Source: JAIBJN01 sp963825255
GTDB lineage: Bacteria > Actinomycetota > Thermoleophilia > Gaiellales > Gaiellaceae
Assembly: GCA_963825255.1 (NCBI GenBank)
Contig: CAWGSF010000009.1
Span: forward strand, 248,001-312,000
Reading direction: 5' to 3'
DNA length: 64,000 bases
Of this stretch, positions 60,498 to 64,000 are shown in pieces. The position numbers and the translations under genes were made by a program. The notes beneath the pieces are model-generated. The model ran no database searches and was not told the origin of the DNA. It saw only the letters and a program-made list of their open reading frames with translations. Within the stretch, counting starts at the first letter, position 1; every line of letters starts with the position of its first letter.

Positions 60498-61444
60498 GCG
60501 GCGACCGTCTCCGCGCCGACCTGCTCCGCCTGGACGCGGGCGCAGACGTCGATCGCCAGATCGGCGAAGGCGCGCGCGGCGGGCGAGCGGTAGCGGTCGC
60601 GGTGCCAGGCGATCCCGATGAGGCGCGGGGGAACGTCGGCGAGGCCGAAGACCGCCGTCCCCTCGTGGGCGACGTCCACGGAGAGGAGCGGGACGAGCGC
60701 CGCGCCGACCCCCGCGGCGACGAGCCCCTGGATGGTGCCGTTGTCGTCCGAGCGGAAGACGATCCGCGGCTCGAGCCCGGCGTCGCGGAAGCGGGTCTCG
60801 ACCTGGTGGATGCTGCGGCACTGGCGGAAACCGATCAGCGGCAGCTCGGCGACTTCCCGCAACGACGGACGGCGGTTCCGAAGCGCGAGGGGCGAGTCGC
60901 TCTGGACGACGAGGACGTGCGGGTCGACCATCGCCTCGCGCGTCTCGAACGGCCCCTCCTCGACCGGGAGCATGACGAAGGCTAGGTCGAGCTCTCCGCG
61001 CTCGACGAGCTCCAGCAGGTGGCCGTCGTCCGATCCCTCTGTGAGCTGGACGGAGACATCCGGCCACGCGTCGGTGAACTCGCGCAGGAGGAGCGGGAGG
61101 ACACGCGCGCCGACGCTCTGGAACGTCCCGATGCGGAGCGTCCCGGCGGAGCCCTCGGCGAAGGCGGCGAGGTCGGCCTGGGCGGCCTGAAGCCGCGCCA
61201 CGATCCCCGCAGCGTGCCGGAGGAGCAACTCGCCCGCCTCCGTGAGGGAGACGCGGCGAGGGCCTCCGGGCCGTTCCACGAGTCGCTGGCCGACGATCCG
61301 CTCGAGCGCCTGGATCTGCTGGCTGACGGCGGACTGGGTGTATCCGAGCCTCTCGGCGGCACGCCCGAACGACCCCTCCTCGGCGACCGCCTGGAGGGCC
61401 GCGAGATGCCGCAGCTCGACGCCCAGCCAACCATCAGCTTTCAT
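60494..61444 (-). CDS. LysR-family transcriptional regulator
   Basis: 316 residues. Winged helix-turn-helix about residues 10-68: VELRHLAALQAVAEEGSFGR-AAERLGYTQSAVSQQIQALE and RRVSLTEAG. The effector domain includes GTLRIGTFQSVGARVLPLLL, LDLAFVMLPVEEGPFETREA and DNGTIQGLVAAGVGAALVPL, the usual co-inducer fold. The target is unknown; the divergent neighbour is a 45-residue membrane protein and the convergent neighbour the antiporter. ATG 61444. A CTC-GACTT-GAG dyad lies between the divergent starts and could be its binding site. Frame intact. Confidence 0.92.
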   Translation of the reverse strand: MKADGWLGVELRHLAALQAVAEEGSFGRAAERLGYTQSAVSQQIQALERIVGQRLVERPGGPRRVSLTEAGELLLRHAAGIVARLQAAQADLAAFAEGSAGTLRIGTFQSVGARVLPLLLREFTDAWPDVSVQLTEGSDDGHLLELVERGELDLAFVMLPVEEGPFETREAMVDPHVLVVQSDSPLALRNRRPSLREVAELPLIGFRQCRSIHQVETRFRDAGLEPRIVFRSDDNGTIQGLVAAGVGAALVPLLSVDVAHEGTAVFGLADVPPRLIGIAWHRDRYRSPAARAFADLAIDVCARVQAEQVGAETVAA

Positions 61445-61476
61445 GATCGAAATGAATAATAACTCGACTTGAGCTT

Positions 61477-61614
61477 ATGGAGAAGAAGGCCGACCATTTG
61501 ACCATGGGGTACGTGGTCATCGCCTTCATCCTCCTCGTCGGGCCCCTTGCGGTCCTCGTCGGCGCCGACTCGCGCATCGACGAGGCTCGCCGCCTTGACT
61601 GGCGGCGGCTCTAG
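61477..61614 (+). CDS. Small single-pass membrane protein (45 residues)
   Basis: Easily missed gene. ATG 61477 to TAG 61612-61614 encodes MEKKADHLTMGYVVIAFILL followed by VGPLAVLVGADSRIDEARRL-DWRRL. A charged N-terminus, one hydrophobic helix of about 19 residues and a basic C-terminal tail containing Arg-Arg suggest an inner-membrane small protein with the tail in the cytoplasm. The G-A-D-S-R segment after the helix recurs, from memory, in small actinobacterial proteins, but I cannot give a family. It is divergent from LysR across 32 bp, a classic regulator-target arrangement. Confidence 0.6.
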   Translation: MEKKADHLTMGYVVIAFILLVGPLAVLVGADSRIDEARRLDWRRL

Positions 61615-61749
61615 AGGACGTACGAAGCCGCGCAGCGGCTCTGCCCACGGTCATCCTGCCCGATTCCCGTGGGCCGGGCCGGGGCGCGGCGTGCACGCGA
61701 ACGCGGGGTCGAGACTCGCGCGTCCAGGTGCGAACATGAGAGCCGCCAC

Positions 61750-62526
61750 ATGGAGACTGGGCTCTCTGGCAAGCGCGTGCTCGTCACCGGCGCGTCCGGC
61801 GGGATCGGCGCCGCGTGCGCTCGCGCGTTCGCCGAGGAGGGCTGCCGGCTCGCGCTCCACTATCACGCCGGGCGGGACCGGGCGGACGCGGTCGCGGCCG
61901 AGTGCGGCGGGGGGCTCATCCTCCAGGCCGACCTGCGCCGGGAGGACGAGGCCGACGCGCTCTTCACCGCGGCGCGCGCCGAGCTGGGCGGGCTCGACGC
62001 CTGTGCGGCGGTGGCCGGCGTCTGGCCCGAGGAGGATGTCCCGCTCTGGCGGCTGTCCCTCGAGCGCTGGAACCAGACGCTCGCGGCGAACCTGACGGCG
62101 ACCTTCCTGACGGCTCGCGGCTTTCTCCGGGAGGTCGAGCGCTCCGGGCACGGAAGCCTCGTGCTCGTCGGGTCGACGGCCGGCGTGTTCGGCGAGGCCG
62201 GGCACGCCGACTACGCCTCCGCGAAATCGGCGATCGTCCGCGGGCTCCTCCTCAGCCTCAAGAACGAGATCGTCCGGATCGCGCCGGGCGCGCGCGTGAA
62301 CGCCGTCTGCCCGGGCTGGACGCTCTCGCCGATGACGCGCTCGACCCTGGCCGACCCGGACGTGACCGACCGGGCCACACGCACGATGGCGCTGCGGAAG
62401 GTCGCCCAGCCCGAGGATGTCGCGCGCCAGATCGTCGTGCTCGCCTCGGACGCCCTCTCGGGCCACGTGACGGGCCAGGTCGTCCTCGTCGCGGGCGGCA
62501 TGGAGGGGCGCGTCCTCCACGACTGA
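61750..62526 (+). CDS. Short-chain dehydrogenase/reductase (FabG-like)
   Basis: 258 residues. Classical SDR: cofactor loop VLVTGASGGIGAACARAFAE (TGxxxGxG), acidic/basic selector region (LALHYHAGRDRAD, fitting NADP(H)), DACAAVAGVW (NAG-like), catalytic Ser in SLVLVGSTAGVFGEAGHADY and Y-A-S-A-K, then RVNAVCPGWTLSPM (PG motif) and SGHVTGQVVLVAGGMEGR. The substrate could be a beta-ketoacyl thioester or a sugar/alcohol; no fatty acid synthesis genes are adjacent. ATG 61750, with in-frame upstream codons less likely. The 135 bp before it show nothing distinctive. Confidence 0.85.
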   Translation: METGLSGKRVLVTGASGGIGAACARAFAEEGCRLALHYHAGRDRADAVAAECGGGLILQADLRREDEADALFTAARAELGGLDACAAVAGVWPEEDVPLWRLSLERWNQTLAANLTATFLTARGFLREVERSGHGSLVLVGSTAGVFGEAGHADYASAKSAIVRGLLLSLKNEIVRIAPGARVNAVCPGWTLSPMTRSTLADPDVTDRATRTMALRKVAQPEDVARQIVVLASDALSGHVTGQVVLVAGGMEGRVLHD

Positions 62527-62535
62527 CGCCGCCCG

Positions 62536-63288
62536 CTAGGGAGGGCCGAGCGACTCGGCGATCTCGACCGCGCGGTCGCGGTCGATCTCGCCCTCGATGC
62601 GAACGAGGAGGTCGCCCCGCTGCACGAGCAGGGTGTTCCCCGCCAGGCGAACGATGTCCTCGAGCCGACTCCCGCCCGCCGTGCGGAAGACGACCACATG
62701 CGCCTCCCCTTCGAGCCAGAGCGCCGGGCTCCCGGCGACGGTAAGCCGCTCGACGCCCGTGCCGCCCGCGGCGAACTTCTCCACGAACTCCGGGTCGAGG
62801 TCGCCGCGGAACTCGGTCACGAGGATCCCGACTCGGGTGTAGAGGGAGCGGGGGACATCCGGCCCCGGCGCGTAGACGAGCGAGACCTTGCCGCCCGGGA
62901 CCGCGGACGACCGGTAGACGGCATCCGGTGCGCCCAGCGCTTCCGGCACGACGAAGCCGGCGAGCGACGCGCCGGAGACCGGCTTGCCCAGCTCGAGCGC
63001 GGTCGCGGTCGACCGCGGGACGGCCGGGAGCGTCTCCACCCGCTGGACGGTCGCTCCCTGCAGCCCGAAGAACTCGAGGATGGCGGTTCGCGCCGAAGGC
63101 ACCGCCATGACGGCCCCGATCGCGACCGCGAGGACGACGAACGCAAGCACGAGGGCCCGCCGGCCCGGGACGCGGCGTCGCGCTGGTGCTTCGGAGATCC
63201 GGCGGAGCACCGCGGCGGTGACGTCGGGAGCCTCGGGCAGGTCGAGCTCGGCGCCGAGACCCACGAGCGCGCGCTCCAGCTCGGTCAT
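62536..63288 (-). CDS. Probable membrane anti-sigma factor for the adjacent ECF sigma
   Basis: 250 residues. The cytoplasmic N-terminus (TELERALVGLGAELDLPEAP, DVTAAVLRRISEA) is followed by one transmembrane helix (RALVLAFVVLAVAIGAVMAV) and an external domain with LVYAPGPDVPRSLYTRVGIL-VTEFRG, TVAGSPALWLEGEAHVVVF and LAGNTLLVQRGDLLVRIEGE-IDRDRAVEIAESLG, resembling DUF4367-type regulatory domains. ATG 63288 overlaps the sigma factor TGA (ATGA), the usual sigma/anti-sigma arrangement. A zinc-finger HxxxCxxC motif is absent, so it is not a ZAS-type anti-sigma. Function inferred from context. Confidence 0.7.
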   Translation of the reverse strand: MTELERALVGLGAELDLPEAPDVTAAVLRRISEAPARRRVPGRRALVLAFVVLAVAIGAVMAVPSARTAILEFFGLQGATVQRVETLPAVPRSTATALELGKPVSGASLAGFVVPEALGAPDAVYRSSAVPGGKVSLVYAPGPDVPRSLYTRVGILVTEFRGDLDPEFVEKFAAGGTGVERLTVAGSPALWLEGEAHVVVFRTAGGSRLEDIVRLAGNTLLVQRGDLLVRIEGEIDRDRAVEIAESLGPP

Positions 63289-63842
63289 GCCGTCACCCCC
63301 AGGCGGTCGCGCAGCCGGTCGAGCGCCCGCGACGTCCTCGACTTCACGGTTCCGCGCCGCCACCCGAGCGCGGCCGCCGTCTCCTCCTCCGACAGCCCGA
63401 GGAAGTAGCGGCAGCCGATCGCCATCCGGTCGTCCTCGCGCAGGTCGTTCACGGCCCGGAGCAGCTCCTCGCGCCGCTCGGCGTCGAGAAGTGCCGCCTC
63501 GGGGGACGGGACCGCGCCCCCCGAGAGCGGATCCTCGGCCGCGCGCAGCGCGAGACGGTCGCGGCGGCCGGCCGACCTGCGGCGGTTCCGGGCCTCGTTG
63601 GCGACGATGGTGAGGAGCCAGGGCCGGAAGGGCGCACCCGCGCGGAAGCGACCCAGGGACGCGTAGGCCTTCACGAACCCCTCCTGCACGGCATCCTCGG
63701 CGTCGGCCGCCGAGCCCGTGAGCAGGTACGCGGTGCGAAACGCGATCGTCTGATGCTCCTCCACGAGGGTGCCGAAGGCCCGGGTGTCACCCCGCTTCGC
63801 CTGCGCGACGAGCTCGTCGTCTTCCAGTGGCCGGTCCTCCAC
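63285..63842 (-). CDS. ECF-type RNA polymerase sigma factor
   Basis: 185 residues. Sigma region 2: DDELVAQAKRGDTRAFGTLV-EEHQTIAFRTAYLLTGSAAD-AEDAVQEGFVKAYASLGRFR (the -10 recognition segment DAEDAVQEGF) and PFRPWLLTIVANEARNRRRS. After a variable linker, region 4: VNDLREDDRMAIGCRYFLGL-SEEETAAALGWRRGTVKSRT-SRALDRLRDRLG, a helix-turn-helix for -35 recognition. GTG 63842. It overlaps the anti-sigma gene by 4 nt. The cognate promoter motif cannot be deduced from one window. Confidence 0.92.
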   Translation of the reverse strand: MEDRPLEDDELVAQAKRGDTRAFGTLVEEHQTIAFRTAYLLTGSAADAEDAVQEGFVKAYASLGRFRAGAPFRPWLLTIVANEARNRRRSAGRRDRLALRAAEDPLSGGAVPSPEAALLDAERREELLRAVNDLREDDRMAIGCRYFLGLSEEETAAALGWRRGTVKSRTSRALDRLRDRLGVTA

Positions 63843-63883
63843 TGCGACCGTTCTACACCGAGCGGGGCTCCGGGGTTCCGCCG

Positions 63884-64000
63884 CTAGCCGGAAGCGAGGC
63901 GGAAGACGGTCCCGTCCAGCGTGAGGAGGTAGAGCTCGCCGGAGCCGTCCTCGGCGAACGAGCTGAGCTCGGGCGCCTCGAAGCGGAGGCGGCGCACGGT
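63884..64000 (-). CDS. C-terminal end of a PQQ-type sugar (sorbosone/glucose) dehydrogenase-like propeller
   Basis: Only the last 38 codons are in the window, ending at TAG 63884-63886. The peptide TVRRLRFEAPELSSFAEDGS-GELYLLTLDGTVFRLASG is the final blade of a soluble glucose/sorbosone dehydrogenase-type beta-propeller (S-S-F-x-E-D-x-x-G-E-L-Y-x-x-x-x-x-G-x-V-x-R-L is the family's typical closing sequence). The start and active site lie outside. It is on the same strand as the sigma factor gene, 41 bp upstream of it, and may be separately transcribed. Confidence 0.7.
   Translation of the reverse strand, partial: TVRRLRFEAPELSSFAEDGSGELYLLTLDGTVFRLASG

Noticed and set aside
1..64000. CRISPR arrays, insertion sequences, prophage or integrative elements
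   Set aside because: No regularly spaced repeats, transposase, integrase or phage structural genes were seen on either strand.

Overview
This 64 kb window is gene-dense, GC-rich chromosomal DNA that looks actinobacterial. Supporting gene sets are: the fhaA-fhaB-pstP-ftsW/rodA-pbpA-pknB block with PASTA repeats; a sufCB-D-S-U iron-sulfur operon with SufU and a Rieske ferredoxin; an aa3/caa3 oxidase; a GAF kinase paired with an ANTAR regulator; and two class-I glutamine synthetases. A deep-branching actinobacterial group such as Thermoleophilia is my best guess, but it is an inference from gene content. I see no rRNA, tRNA, CRISPR, insertion sequence or phage genes.

Layout. 0-7.3 kb: Calvin-Benson-Bassham genes, with cbbR-tkt-tal on the minus strand divergent from rbcL-rbcS-cbbX-prk. 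This part carries about thirty single-base indels in otherwise excellent coding sequence. 7.3-15 kb: an ABC-F ATPase, a secreted HEAWH protein, and two two-component modules (GAF kinase/ANTAR; PAS kinase/OmpR). 15-21.3 kb: two glutamine synthetases, each preceded by a terminator-like hairpin placed so close to the ribosome binding site that it must be conditional; an ABC-2 exporter, GNAT and nucleotidyltransferase genes lie between them. 21.3-38.5 kb: HNH, GNAT and membrane proteins, then the Ser/Thr kinase, FHA, phosphatase and cell-wall block, ddl, a second kinase, gabT, dcd and an SDR. 38.5-38.8 kb: a structured intergenic RNA candidate. 38.8-46 kb: the suf operon with inserted extra genes. 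46-50 kb: tatA-tatC, an amidohydrolase, a TPR protein, STAS and cytochrome c genes. 50-53.9 kb: a compact TIR / SLATT-like / TrkA-RyR cluster that resembles an uncharacterised immune or NAD-nucleotide signalling system. 53.9-59.2 kb: cytochrome oxidase genes interleaved with Usp-fold proteins. 59.2-64 kb: NhaP antiporter, LysR, a 45-residue membrane protein, an SDR, an ECF sigma factor with its probable anti-sigma partner, and the end of a sugar dehydrogenase.

Connections. The CBB genes would fix CO2 and regenerate RuBP, with CbbX as the red-type Rubisco activase. The caa3 oxidase, the lipoprotein cytochrome c and the suf operon indicate aerobic respiration. The ANTAR module and the two conditional glnA leaders suggest RNA-level nitrogen control. 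Three related intercistronic repeats with inverted ends sit in the suf and cox operons; each supplies the stop codon of the gene before it, and two clearly supply the Shine-Dalgarno of the gene after it.

Caution: about ten genes outside the CBB region also carry one or two frameshifts. Most are single extra C or G bases, which points to consensus errors in a draft assembly. Those genes are annotated as full length with the frameshift position stated.
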